Source: an uncultured Opitutales bacterium (GTDB lineage Bacteria; Verrucomicrobiota; Verrucomicrobiia; Opitutales; Intestinicryptomonadaceae). Taken from it: a stretch of 64,000 nucleotides of DNA. Position numbers and translations under genes: made by a program. Within the stretch, counting starts at the first letter, position 1; each line of letters begins with the position of its first letter. This document shows, piece by piece, positions 7,960 through 16,299 of this stretch. Under the pieces are notes generated by a model. It was not told where the DNA came from, searched no databases, and saw only the letters and a program-made list of their open reading frames with translations. Location: the NCBI GenBank assembly GCA_944389195.1, contig CALXLM010000012.1, forward strand, positions 1 to 64,000, written 5' to 3'.

Positions 7960-9711
7960 CTATTTTCTTCTTCTATACGCGGCAAGCGCGAGAGCCGAAA
8001 TCCCCAACAGCAATGCCCATTCGGCGGGTTCAGGAATAAGTCCGGAATTGGCAAGATAACCGTCGGCAGTAATGCTCCAATCTCCCGTCAAAAGTTCTCC
8101 GTTTACGTCGTAGGCGGTAAGCTTTATGTTCGCGCTTGTGATGCCGGTGGTAATTATGCCGTTGGCGGACAGCATGGATTCGTCGATGCCTAAAGATACC
8201 ATATTGGGGGCAAAATCGTATAATATAATCTCTGAATCGCACTCCCTGCCCAGATACGACTCGACCCCCGAAAACGACAATTTGGCCTCTCCGAGATATA
8301 TCTCAATATTCGAATTGCGCAAAAACATCAATTTTCCAAAATCATAATTGCCCGTATCCGCAGTGAGATAAAGTTGAGCCGTAGATAGCAGCATAGTAGA
8401 GGGACCATTGACTAAAATTCCGGATTTTTGGGCGAGATTGTCGGGGGAAGCCAGTACAAGCGTGCCACCTCTTTCGGAGAATGCTATATTGGAAGCGTCT
8501 ATTATGGAAGTTGCGTCAACGTCATAAGTGCCGTTTTCGCTTATTCCCAAGAAACCTGAAGAGCGCGTGACTTTGGCGGTTGCACCGTTTATAAGTTTAA
8601 CAGTTCTGTTATATGCGTCCAGTGCGTATGATCCTTGAGCCGAATTTTCAATTATAGTGCCACCATCAACTGTTAGAAGTCCAAGCTTACTTGAAGGATT
8701 GTGTTGGGCGTCGCTGCTGTTGATAATTAAAGTCCCCTTTATTGTTCCTGAGCCGTAATTTTCAAAGTTTACCGTGCTCGAAGTGGAACCCACCGTCAGC
8801 GTGATTCCCTCGTCCACAGTTAAGGAACTGGCGGTATTCATAATTTTTAATTTATTAAACGTCAGCGAAGTTTTAACGTTTAATTGGGAGGAAGCGTCGG
8901 TTTCTTCAGACCTTAAATACGCATTCGCGAACACGTCGGCAGACTGCGCTGACAGATTCACTTCCCCGCCGTTAAGATATACCGTGAGATTGCCTCCGGA
9001 AGTCTGCGATGAAATAGCCCCTCCTATATTTACGTCGGAATTGCTTATATAAATCGAATCTGCTTTTATTGTGGAAGATGCGCTTTGAGTCAAGTTGGCA
9101 CCCGAAACGTAAAGCGACGAACCCGCCGCGACGCTTACGTTGCCGTCAAGCTGCAATATCGCCAAAGGGTATTGTGTTGCCGTATTGGATATTGATAAAT
9201 TGCTTTCCGTGACAAGGTTTACACCCTGTCCGAGCATAATGCCCCTGTCGATTGTGTCGGCGCCGTTTCCGCTATAGCTTAAATTAAAAGTTGCATTCGC
9301 GTCGGTTGTTTTAATCGTTGCCGAAGACGCCCCTTCGGCAAGGTTGAATTTGTAAATCAAGCCGGCGTTGGAAACCGAATTAAGTTGGATTGCATTAGTT
9401 GAAGTGAGCTCCAAAACGGAGCTGTCCTCCAACAGCGTCACCATGTTGTTGAACTGCCCGCCGCTGCCGCTTGGCAAAATCCCCAAAATGCTTACGGTGG
9501 AGTTTCCCGCAACTTTTACGTAATAATCCTTCAATCCTCGCTGCAATGTTCCGTTTGTACCGTTTGCGCACCAAAGCAGACGGTACGGCGAAGATTGAAT
9601 ATACGGAGCCGAAGATTCAGTATCGGTGGCGTTGGAAACTCTGTAATAATCCTCGGAAAATGCAAATTGGCATATTGATATAAGGGGTATTAACAATAAT
9701 ATTTTTTTCAT
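7960..9711 (-). CDS. PEP-CTERM surface protein with beta-helix/autotransporter-like passenger
   Basis: A 583-residue exported protein. It begins with a signal peptide (MKKILLLIPLISICQFAFSE) and ends in a PEP-CTERM sorting signal: the motif PEPAEWA, a hydrophobic helix (LLLGISALALAAY) and a terminal RRRK. In characterised systems such tails are recognised by an exosortase, and the proteins go to the outer surface or biofilm matrix; no exosortase gene lies in this window. The body is rich in Ser, Thr, Asn and Gly with short repeated strands, as in right-handed beta-helix or autotransporter-associated repeats. Substrate or binding partner is unknown. A second protein with the same tail is encoded at 33053-34411. 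It has its own terminator. Confidence 0.8.
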   Translation of the reverse strand: MKKILLLIPLISICQFAFSEDYYRVSNATDTESSAPYIQSSPYRLLWCANGTNGTLQRGLKDYYVKVAGNSTVSILGILPSGSGGQFNNMVTLLEDSSVLELTSTNAIQLNSVSNAGLIYKFNLAEGASSATIKTTDANATFNLSYSGNGADTIDRGIMLGQGVNLVTESNLSISNTATQYPLAILQLDGNVSVAAGSSLYVSGANLTQSASSTIKADSIYISNSDVNIGGAISSQTSGGNLTVYLNGGEVNLSAQSADVFANAYLRSEETDASSQLNVKTSLTFNKLKIMNTASSLTVDEGITLTVGSTSSTVNFENYGSGTIKGTLIINSSDAQHNPSSKLGLLTVDGGTIIENSAQGSYALDAYNRTVKLINGATAKVTRSSGFLGISENGTYDVDATSIIDASNIAFSERGGTLVLASPDNLAQKSGILVNGPSTMLLSTAQLYLTADTGNYDFGKLMFLRNSNIEIYLGEAKLSFSGVESYLGRECDSEIILYDFAPNMVSLGIDESMLSANGIITTGITSANIKLTAYDVNGELLTGDWSITADGYLANSGLIPEPAEWALLLGISALALAAYRRRK

Positions 9712-9897
9712 TTCGTTTTTTAGTGTGTGTTTGATGGGTAATATGGGGTAATTTACAAGTTGGGAGTGATAAATTACTTTACCAAACTTGCTTATAAATT
9801 TTAAATAGAAATCCGCTAAAGAAAGTCAAATAATATTTTACTGTGAAATTTAAATTTTTTATTTAATAAAATTTTCAAAAAAAGCTTTTCAAAAACG

Positions 9898-9903
9898 TAT
9901 AAT
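9898..9903 (+). promoter_or_regulatory. Probable -10 element for potABCD
   Basis: A perfect TATAAT preceded by CG lies 33 bases before the chosen potA ATG at the end of an AT-rich intergenic stretch. No good -35 box was seen at 17 bases; TTTTCA at 9872-9877 is the best candidate (20-base spacing). Confidence 0.4.
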
Positions 9904-9935
9904 TGTTATTCTCTTGCCTTCTTTATCTTTGTGTA

Positions 9936-11039
9936 ATGGGCGAGTTTTTCGAGTTTAAAAATATTGAAAAATATTACGGAGCCACACACGTTGTAAAAAA
10001 CGTCAGCTTTGGCGTCCGTTGCGGCGAAATATTTTCCCTCCTCGGCCCGAGCGGATGCGGCAAAACCACCATGCTGAGAATAGCCGGAGGGTTCGAAACC
10101 CCCGAAAGCGGCGAAGTGTTTCTGGATTCGGTAAATATCACGTCGCTGGCCCCCAACAAGCGCAAAATTAACACCGTATTTCAAAATTACGCCCTTTTCC
10201 CCCATATGAACATATGGGACAATATAGCTTTCGGCCCGCGTACGGCCGGGCTTCCGGAATCGGAGGTTGCAAAGAAGGTTGAGTGCATGCTCGATATCAT
10301 AAGGCTCGGCGGGCACGGCTCGAGAATGCCCGACACAATAAGCGGCGGCCAAAAGCAGCGCGTCGCAATAGCCCGAGCCCTCATAAACAATCCCAAACTT
10401 CTGCTGCTTGACGAACCTCTCGCGGCCCTTGATCTTAAGCTGAGGCAATACATGCTCTTGGAGCTCGACCGCATACACGACGAAGTCGGAACCACCTTCA
10501 TATACGTCACGCACGACCAGGGCGAAGCCATGAGCCTTAGCGACAGAATAGCCGTCATGAACGGCGGAGTTATCGAGCAGATAGGTACGCCGGCAGAAAT
10601 TTACGAAAATCCGCGCACAAAATTCGTAGCCTCGTTTATCGGCGACACAAATTTTTTCGACGGCAAAATTTCCGGGCAAATCGACGGCGAAACCTGCCGA
10701 ATTTCAATGGACGAATTGGGGGAATTCCCATCGTATAACGAGCACAAACTTTCAAACGGTGCCAAAGTGACAGTCAGCATAAGGCCCGAAAAGTTCCGCA
10801 TATTCGGAAGCCGCGCCGAAGCCGAAGGCTTAAACGCGCTTGAAGCCGAGGTTATAGACGTTGTTTACCAAGGGGCACAAACCCGCTATTGGGTTTTGGC
10901 GAACGGGCACCGCATCAACGTGCTTTCCCAGCACAACAGATGCTATCTTGACTCAAAACAGCCCACTTGGGGCGACAAAGTCTGGATTGCGTGGCACCGC
11001 GACGATGTCACAACCATACCTTTTGAATCTCCACGTTAG
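9936..11039 (+). CDS. potA: Spermidine/putrescine ABC transporter, ATP-binding subunit
   Basis: The cytoplasmic ATPase that drives polyamine import through PotB/PotC. The 367 residues contain all ABC signatures: Walker A GPSGCGKTT, the Q-loop (VFQNYALFPHM), signature SGGQKQRVAIARAL, Walker B LLLLDEPLAALD and the H-loop THDQGEA. A C-terminal TOBE-type domain follows (IRPEKFRIF region). ATG 9936 (MGEFFEFKN) is preferred to an upstream in-frame TTG at 9903, which would put the start on top of the -10 box. potB begins 5 bases after the stop. The complete potABCD order here argues for a polyamine importer, although related spermidine/putrescine-type systems can carry other small cations. Confidence 0.93.
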   Translation: MGEFFEFKNIEKYYGATHVVKNVSFGVRCGEIFSLLGPSGCGKTTMLRIAGGFETPESGEVFLDSVNITSLAPNKRKINTVFQNYALFPHMNIWDNIAFGPRTAGLPESEVAKKVECMLDIIRLGGHGSRMPDTISGGQKQRVAIARALINNPKLLLLDEPLAALDLKLRQYMLLELDRIHDEVGTTFIYVTHDQGEAMSLSDRIAVMNGGVIEQIGTPAEIYENPRTKFVASFIGDTNFFDGKISGQIDGETCRISMDELGEFPSYNEHKLSNGAKVTVSIRPEKFRIFGSRAEAEGLNALEAEVIDVVYQGAQTRYWVLANGHRINVLSQHNRCYLDSKQPTWGDKVWIAWHRDDVTTIPFESPR

Positions 11040-11044
11040 CGGCA

Positions 11045-11968
11045 ATGAACGGCTTTCAAACCCAGACGGGCGCGCGCGCGGCATATAACGGCCGCAAACT
11101 TTCGGAATATTTGCTTACAGCCCCGTCGTTTTTGTGGTTGACCCTGTTTTTTGCGATACCGTCGGTTCTCGTATTTGCGATAGCTTTTCGCACTGCCGAC
11201 CCGTCGGGCGGCATAGACGCGGGCTGGACTCTCGCGTCGGTCGAAAGCGTCCTGAAAAACGCGTATTTGGGGGTTCTTTGGCGGACGGTATGGGTCAGCT
11301 GCGCCGTCACCGCCATATGCCTTGCGCTCGGCATACCGGTCGGATATTGGATAGCCCTGCAAAATCCGAAATACCGCTATTGGCTCCTTTTGGTTGTCAT
11401 CATACCGCTTTGGACAAACTTCCTGATAAGAATATTCGCATGGCGCGTGCTTTTGCATCCGGACGGCTTCCTGCGCCAGTCTCTTGTGGCGTTGGGGATT
11501 GTCCCTGACGACGTTTTCTTTCTGAACAACATCGGAGCGGTGATAGTCGTGACAGTCTATACCTGCCTGCCGTTTGCGATACTTCCGATATACGCGGCGG
11601 CAGAAAAGTTCGACTTCTCGCTCCTTGAAGCCGCCCGCGACCTCGGGGCGTCGAGGTTTTGCGCCTTTAGGCGAATATTTTTGCCGGGAATAAGGCGCGG
11701 AATTTTCACCGCAACGCTTGTCGTTCTCATACCGGCCCTCGGTTCCTATGCAATCCCCGACCTCGTGGGGGGCGTGGACGGCGAAATGCTCGGAAATAAA
11801 ATCGCCGCAAAAGCCTCCGCTTACAGGAACCTCCCGGAGGCCGCCGCGCTGGCCGCTTTCCTTTCAATCATAATAACCCTCCCAGTGCTTTTGTTTTTGC
11901 TAAAACAAAAGCGCATAATAAGAAGCGTCGTTGCGGCGCGCCGGTCGGCGGGAGACTCAACCAAATGA
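11045..11968 (+). CDS. potB: Spermidine/putrescine ABC transporter, permease subunit
   Basis: A 307-residue inner-membrane permease with about six membrane segments, the first at LTLFFAIPSVLVFAIAF. The cytoplasmic EAA loop that docks to PotA is seen as LLEAARDLGASRFCAFRRIF followed by LPGIRRG. It starts 5 bases after potA and overlaps potC by 4 bases (ATGA at 11965-11968), so the genes are translationally coupled. The C-terminal tail is basic and cytoplasmic. Family length is normal (E. coli PotB 275) with a slightly longer N-terminus. Confidence 0.92.
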   Translation: MNGFQTQTGARAAYNGRKLSEYLLTAPSFLWLTLFFAIPSVLVFAIAFRTADPSGGIDAGWTLASVESVLKNAYLGVLWRTVWVSCAVTAICLALGIPVGYWIALQNPKYRYWLLLVVIIPLWTNFLIRIFAWRVLLHPDGFLRQSLVALGIVPDDVFFLNNIGAVIVVTVYTCLPFAILPIYAAAEKFDFSLLEAARDLGASRFCAFRRIFLPGIRRGIFTATLVVLIPALGSYAIPDLVGGVDGEMLGNKIAAKASAYRNLPEAAALAAFLSIIITLPVLLFLLKQKRIIRSVVAARRSAGDSTK

Positions 11969-12738
11969 GAACCCGCTATACGTCGCTTATAGTCGCCCTA
12001 TTCGTGATGGCGTTCATGTATCTTCCGATAGTGACGCTTATAGCTCAGTCGTTTAACGCCTCGCGCTACGGCGGAAGGTGGATGGGCTTCTCCCTAAAAT
12101 GGTATGAGGCGCTCTTTAGGGATTCTGCGGTAATAAACGCCACCGTCAACACTCTCGCCATAGCGTGCGCGGCGACGATTTTTTCCACTATATTAGGCAC
12201 GTGCGCCGCGTGGGCGCTGAATAAATACAGGCGCTCCAAGCTGCAGTCGGTCCACTATGCGCTGGTTTACGCGCCGCTCATAGTTCCCGATGTTCTCATG
12301 GGAATAAGCCTGCTTTTGCTGTTCGTAAGCATGAAAGTGCAGCTCGGAATGCTCACGGTCATCATAGCCCACATAACGTTTTGCGTAAGTTTCGTCACGT
12401 TTACGGTGCTTGCGCGGCTTCAGGATTTCGATTTCAACATACTGAACGCCGCTCAGGATCTCGGCGCGGGAAATTTCCGCATATTCGCCAAGATCCTTCT
12501 TCCGCTGCTCGGCCCCGGAATAGCGGCTGGAGCTATGATGGCATTCACGCTGTCAATGGACGACTTTGTCGTGACGTTTTTTGTGGGCGGCCCTGGGAGC
12601 ACCACCCTGCCCGTAAAAGTTTACAGCATGATGAAGCACGGGGCGCCGGCGATTATCAACGCGCTGTCCGTCGTGTTTATGGCGCTCACATTCACTGTTG
12701 CAATTATAGGGCAATTTTGCACAAAAAGAAAATTCTAA
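11965..12738 (+). CDS. potC: Spermidine/putrescine ABC transporter, permease subunit
   Basis: The 257-residue second permease. Its EAA-type loop appears as LNAAQDLGAGNFRIFAKILL. The signature MAFTLSMDDFVVTFFVGGPG is typical of PotC/PotI-like permeases. The start overlaps the potB stop, and potD follows 11 bases later. Length agrees with E. coli PotC (264). Confidence 0.93.
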   Translation: MRTRYTSLIVALFVMAFMYLPIVTLIAQSFNASRYGGRWMGFSLKWYEALFRDSAVINATVNTLAIACAATIFSTILGTCAAWALNKYRRSKLQSVHYALVYAPLIVPDVLMGISLLLLFVSMKVQLGMLTVIIAHITFCVSFVTFTVLARLQDFDFNILNAAQDLGAGNFRIFAKILLPLLGPGIAAGAMMAFTLSMDDFVVTFFVGGPGSTTLPVKVYSMMKHGAPAIINALSVVFMALTFTVAIIGQFCTKRKF

Positions 12739-12749
12739 CATAACTCACT

Positions 12750-13799
12750 ATGGCTATAAAAAAAATACTAAGATTGTTTTCGGCGGCGCTTGCGGCATCC
12801 GTATGCGCATTAATCTTCGGGTGCGGCCCATCGAAGCCCGAATTGAATGTCTATATGTGGTCAGACTATATCGACATGGATCTCGTCAGGGAATTTGAGC
12901 GGCAAAACTCCTGCAAGGTCGTAATCGACATTTTCGACTCCAACGAGTTCATGTACTCCAAACTCAAGGCGGGGGGCACGGGGTACGACGTCATACTGCC
13001 GACGTCGTATATGGCGAAAGTCATGTTCGACCAAAACATGCTCGAAAAGCTCGATCTTTCGAAAATACCAAATTCAAAGTATGTAAACCAAAAAGTCCTT
13101 TCCGATTTGGCGATAGATAAAAAAATGGAGTACAGCGTTCCGTACATGCTCGGATACACTTGCGTGGCCTATAATAAAGGCAAAATCGGGGAGATTCCCG
13201 CAACGTGGGACGTGTTTTCCAACGAAAAATATGCCGGCAAGATGACGATGCTAAACGACCACCGTGAGACTATCGGCGCGGCGCTGTTCTTCACGGGGAA
13301 AAGCATGAACGACTCCTCAGACCAAGCTTTGGCCAAGGCAAAGGAGGTTCTGTTAAAATGGAAAAAGAATCTGGCCAAATTCGACAACGAACTCTATAAA
13401 GTCGGCATACAGTCCGGCGAATTTTTAATCGTGCAGGGATACAGCGGGGATATTTTTCAGGTATTGGCGGAATCTCCCAACTTGGCTTATATGTGCCCCA
13501 AAGAGGGCATTTCAATGAGCTGCGACGACTGGGTCATACCGGTGACCGCCAATAACAAGGATCTGGCGCACAAGTTTATAAATTTTTTGTGCGACCCCAA
13601 AAACGCCGCAAAAAACATGGAGTTCACCTGCTACAGCGCCCCGATACCCGAAGCGCGCAAATACGTATCGGAAGAAAACAAGAACCATCCGGGAATGTTT
13701 ATTCCCGACGACTTGTACAAACGCGGCGAACTCATCAGGGATTTGGGCGCCGACAATTCAAAATTTAACGCCCTCTGGGACGCCGTAAAGGGGAATTGA
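12750..13799 (+). CDS. potD: Polyamine-binding lipoprotein of the potABCD system
   Basis: The periplasmic substrate-binding protein that delivers polyamines to PotBC. It has 349 residues with a lipoprotein signal peptide (lipobox LIFGC, Cys25), so it should be membrane-anchored instead of free as in E. coli. The mature start LNVYMWSDYIDMDLVREFE matches PotD/PotF proteins (NxYxWxDYI). Later family segments are SYMAKVMFDQNML, ATWDVFSNEKYAGKMTML and VQGYSGDIFQ, and the acidic and aromatic residues expected in a polyamine pocket (Trp, Tyr, Asp) are present. It is the last gene of potABCD; a strong terminator lies about 160 bases after the stop. Confidence 0.93.
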   Translation: MAIKKILRLFSAALAASVCALIFGCGPSKPELNVYMWSDYIDMDLVREFERQNSCKVVIDIFDSNEFMYSKLKAGGTGYDVILPTSYMAKVMFDQNMLEKLDLSKIPNSKYVNQKVLSDLAIDKKMEYSVPYMLGYTCVAYNKGKIGEIPATWDVFSNEKYAGKMTMLNDHRETIGAALFFTGKSMNDSSDQALAKAKEVLLKWKKNLAKFDNELYKVGIQSGEFLIVQGYSGDIFQVLAESPNLAYMCPKEGISMSCDDWVIPVTANNKDLAHKFINFLCDPKNAAKNMEFTCYSAPIPEARKYVSEENKNHPGMFIPDDLYKRGELIRDLGADNSKFNALWDAVKGN

Positions 13800-13802
13800 C
13801 TT

Positions 13803-13881
13803 CTGTACGCTAATGGCGCGCCTGTTCAAAGCGCGGTATAAACGCATATTTATTTAAAGTTTCCGCTGTACGCCAATGGCG
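13803..13881. repeat. Two copies of a 16-bp direct repeat, partly palindromic
   Basis: CTGTACGCTAATGGCG at 13803-13818 recurs as CTGTACGCCAATGGCG at 13866-13881, 63 bases apart with one mismatch. The second copy contains the inverted repeat CGCCA-A-TGGCG. Such units can be REP-like elements; no other copies were noticed in the window. Confidence 0.45.
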
Positions 13882-13958
13882 TCGCAGTGGCGTTATTTGG
13901 ATTATTCCAATGCGTGCGCCATTGCGCCGCCGAATGTGCAGTAGAGCCCTTCTTCTCA

Positions 13959-13989
13959 CGCTTTCCCTCCATGGGAAAGCGATTTTTTT
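13959..13989 (+). terminator. Intrinsic terminator of potABCD
   Basis: CGCTTTCCC (13959-13967) and GGGAAAGCG (13973-13981) form a perfect 9-bp stem with a 5-base loop, followed by A and seven T. Confidence 0.88.
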
Positions 13990-14112
13990 ACTGCTTGTGT
14001 TTTGGCGGATTTGCGCCGTACGGATTTTTCATAATGGGCTATAAATGCCGTTATTATCTTTTAGCGTTCCGCATATGGATGTCTGATGCGCATTCGCCAG
14101 AGGCAAAAGTTA

Positions 14113-14142
14113 TTGACAGGAGTAAAATATGCTCAATATAGG
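14113..14142 (+). promoter_or_regulatory. Probable promoter of the GH127 gene
   Basis: TTGACA at 14113-14118 and TATAGG at 14137-14142 with an 18-base spacer, about 43 bases before the ATG at 14185. Confidence 0.5.
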
Positions 14143-14184
14143 TAGTAGGTTATATTCTATATTTTAATTCCAATTAATTTTTAT

Positions 14185-16149
14185 ATGCTAAAAAAATATT
14201 CACGGACGACATGCGCGGCTATTATTGCTTTATATGCGTTTGCATCTATGGCTTTGGGGGCGATTAAAAAGGTGCCTTATGCTAAAAGCGACATTCTTAA
14301 AGTTTCCGAATTGCAGGACGTAAAGATAAAAGGCCCCATCGGCGAAAAAATGGAGAATTTCTTTCAAAACCGCATTTTCTCGGCCTACGCAAAGAAAGAA
14401 ATATTTGGAGAAGCCGAAAGCGCCTTTACAAATCCCCAAGACGACATAACCGGAGTCGTGGGGTTATGGCAGGGCGAATTTTGGGGAAAGCTTGCCATAA
14501 GCGCGGCGCGCGTATGCCGCTATTCGCAAAATTCCGAGCTAAAAAGCTTCATAGAACGCTCCACTAACAGAATTATAAAATGTCAGGATACCGACGGCTA
14601 CATAGGAAGCTACAAAAACAAAAAATTTCTGAAAGTGACGGATCTTCAGGCGGCAAAGGCGGTAATGAAGTGGGAATGCAACTGGTGTTGGAACCTTTGG
14701 TGCAGGAAATACACCCTATGGGGCTTGCTGGAATCATATAAACTCGGGGAAAACCCTGACGTTTTAAATGCCGCCAAACACGCCACGGACCAATATATCG
14801 ACATGCTTGAATCGGAAAAAATAAGGATTTGCGACACGGGCACTTTTGTGGGCATGCCGAGCATGTCTATACTGAAGCCGATGCTCATCTTATACCGCTA
14901 TACCGGAGACAAAAAATATCTCGATTTCTCGCGCCAAATAGTATCCTCCTGGGACAGGGACGACAACGCAGCCCCCAATTTAATAAGAAACGCCTTTACC
15001 GGCAAACCCGTTCATGAATGGTATCCCGTTCCGGAAAAATGGGCGAAAGCCTATGAAATGATGTCGTGCCTTGAGGGGCTTTGCGAATACTACCGCGTCG
15101 CAGGCGACGAAAGGGTATTGGAAGCGGTAAAGAGAATCCACGAGAAAATATGGGCGCACGAGCGCAATCCGCTGGGCAGCGTCGGGTATAACGACATGTT
15201 TTCAAACGGCGCAAGCTATATAAACGGCATAACCGAACCATGCGACGCAATCCACTGGATGCGCCTCAACCACGAGCTGTTTAGGATAACCGCCGACCCC
15301 AAATATATGGACATATTCGAAGAGACATTCTTCAACGCGTTTTTGGCGGGCGTGTATCGCGACGGCAAGTGGGGAGCGCGCGGCGTCCGCTCTCACGCGC
15401 GACCGCTTACGGCGAATATCCAGGCGGGTTTTGTAAAAAACCACTGTTGCGTCGATAACATGCCGCGCGGTTTTATGGATATGGCGCAATCCGTGGCCTT
15501 TTCGTCGGGCGACAAGATATACATAACCCTATACGCTCCCGCCACGGTAAAACTCGGCGACGCCTCAATAGAAATTTCCGACGGTTATCTGCAATACGGT
15601 AAAGTGGATGTAAATGTTTTGGCAAAGACGCCAAAGACTGTCATGTTGCGCATACCGTCATGGAGCAAAACGGCGTTTGTGGACGGCAAAAAGGTAAATT
15701 CTGGCTGGTGCGAAATAAAGACGCTCGGCCCGCGCCGCATGGAAATAAAATTCGACCATTCGGCGCGCGTCGTTTCCTCAAACTTGCCTCCGGTCAAGAT
15801 AGATAAAAAAAGCTACGAGTACCGGCGCTGGTTTAGCGGAGACAAAGCGCTCATGGAAGAAGTTTCCATGCTTGAAAAACCCGCCGCACGGATAATGGTG
15901 GGGCCGCTTATTTTGGCCAAAAGCAAGCATATTGGAAATTCCGAAAGCGAAATGTTCAATTTTGAAACCATCAACAATAAGGGCGCCAAATGCGTGCTCA
16001 AGCCTGCTGAATCCAATTCGGTTATGTGCGCGTGGGAGGCCGAAATTTCCACCCCCGAAGGCTCATTCAAGACAAAAGTGTGCGATTTGTCGTCCGCGTG
16101 CGACGAAATATCCGAAAATGACGAAAAGCTGTATTCGATATTCTTTTAG
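14185..16149 (+). CDS. Secreted GH127-type beta-L-arabinofuranosidase
   Basis: A 654-residue glycosidase of the DUF1680/GH127 group, whose characterised members release beta-L-arabinofuranose from plant glycans and glycoproteins using a zinc-bound cysteine nucleophile. A signal peptide is seen (AIIALYAFASMALGA). The (alpha/alpha)6 barrel includes DITGVVGLWQGEFWGK and RSTNRIIKCQDTDGYIGSYK. The catalytic cluster is recognisable: E351 and C353 in ITEPCDAIH, and C421-C422 in KNHCCVDNMPRG, matching the Glu-x-Cys plus Cys-Cys pattern of the zinc site. A C-terminal sheet domain follows. Together with the GH51 enzyme on the other side of potABCD it suggests arabinose-rich substrates. It has a promoter and a terminator of its own. 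Confidence 0.88.
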   Translation: MLKKYSRTTCAAIIALYAFASMALGAIKKVPYAKSDILKVSELQDVKIKGPIGEKMENFFQNRIFSAYAKKEIFGEAESAFTNPQDDITGVVGLWQGEFWGKLAISAARVCRYSQNSELKSFIERSTNRIIKCQDTDGYIGSYKNKKFLKVTDLQAAKAVMKWECNWCWNLWCRKYTLWGLLESYKLGENPDVLNAAKHATDQYIDMLESEKIRICDTGTFVGMPSMSILKPMLILYRYTGDKKYLDFSRQIVSSWDRDDNAAPNLIRNAFTGKPVHEWYPVPEKWAKAYEMMSCLEGLCEYYRVAGDERVLEAVKRIHEKIWAHERNPLGSVGYNDMFSNGASYINGITEPCDAIHWMRLNHELFRITADPKYMDIFEETFFNAFLAGVYRDGKWGARGVRSHARPLTANIQAGFVKNHCCVDNMPRGFMDMAQSVAFSSGDKIYITLYAPATVKLGDASIEISDGYLQYGKVDVNVLAKTPKTVMLRIPSWSKTAFVDGKKVNSGWCEIKTLGPRRMEIKFDHSARVVSSNLPPVKIDKKSYEYRRWFSGDKALMEEVSMLEKPAARIMVGPLILAKSKHIGNSESEMFNFETINNKGAKCVLKPAESNSVMCAWEAEISTPEGSFKTKVCDLSSACDEISENDEKLYSIFF

Positions 16150-16183
16150 GCGCATCCGGGTGTTTTAAAACGCCGCCAACCCG

Positions 16184-16212
16184 AAAAAATCCGCCAATGG
16201 GCGGATTTTTTT
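16184..16212 (+). terminator. Intrinsic terminator after the GH127 gene
   Basis: ATCCGCC (16189-16195), a 4-base loop and GGCGGAT (16200-16206) run into eight T. The upstream A run makes the hairpin longer and potentially bidirectional. Confidence 0.88.
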
Positions 16213-16299
16213 GCATATTTGAAAAAAGCTTTCATATTGACTTGCCAAGCGCGAAAGCATCTTAAAAATGTGGGGCGATTTCATTGATTATATATCCAT

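Larger units (their letters stand above)
13800..14184. other. Intergenic region between potD and the GH127 gene
   Basis: About 385 bases. It holds a pair of short direct repeats, a strong terminator for potABCD and a promoter for the GH127 gene (listed separately). An 84-codon open frame at 13887-14141 has no ribosome binding site and runs across the terminator hairpin, so it is not accepted as a gene. Confidence 0.7.

Noticed and set aside
13887-14141. 84-codon open frame between potD and the GH127 gene
   Set aside because: It crosses the strong potABCD terminator and the GH127 promoter and has no ribosome binding site.
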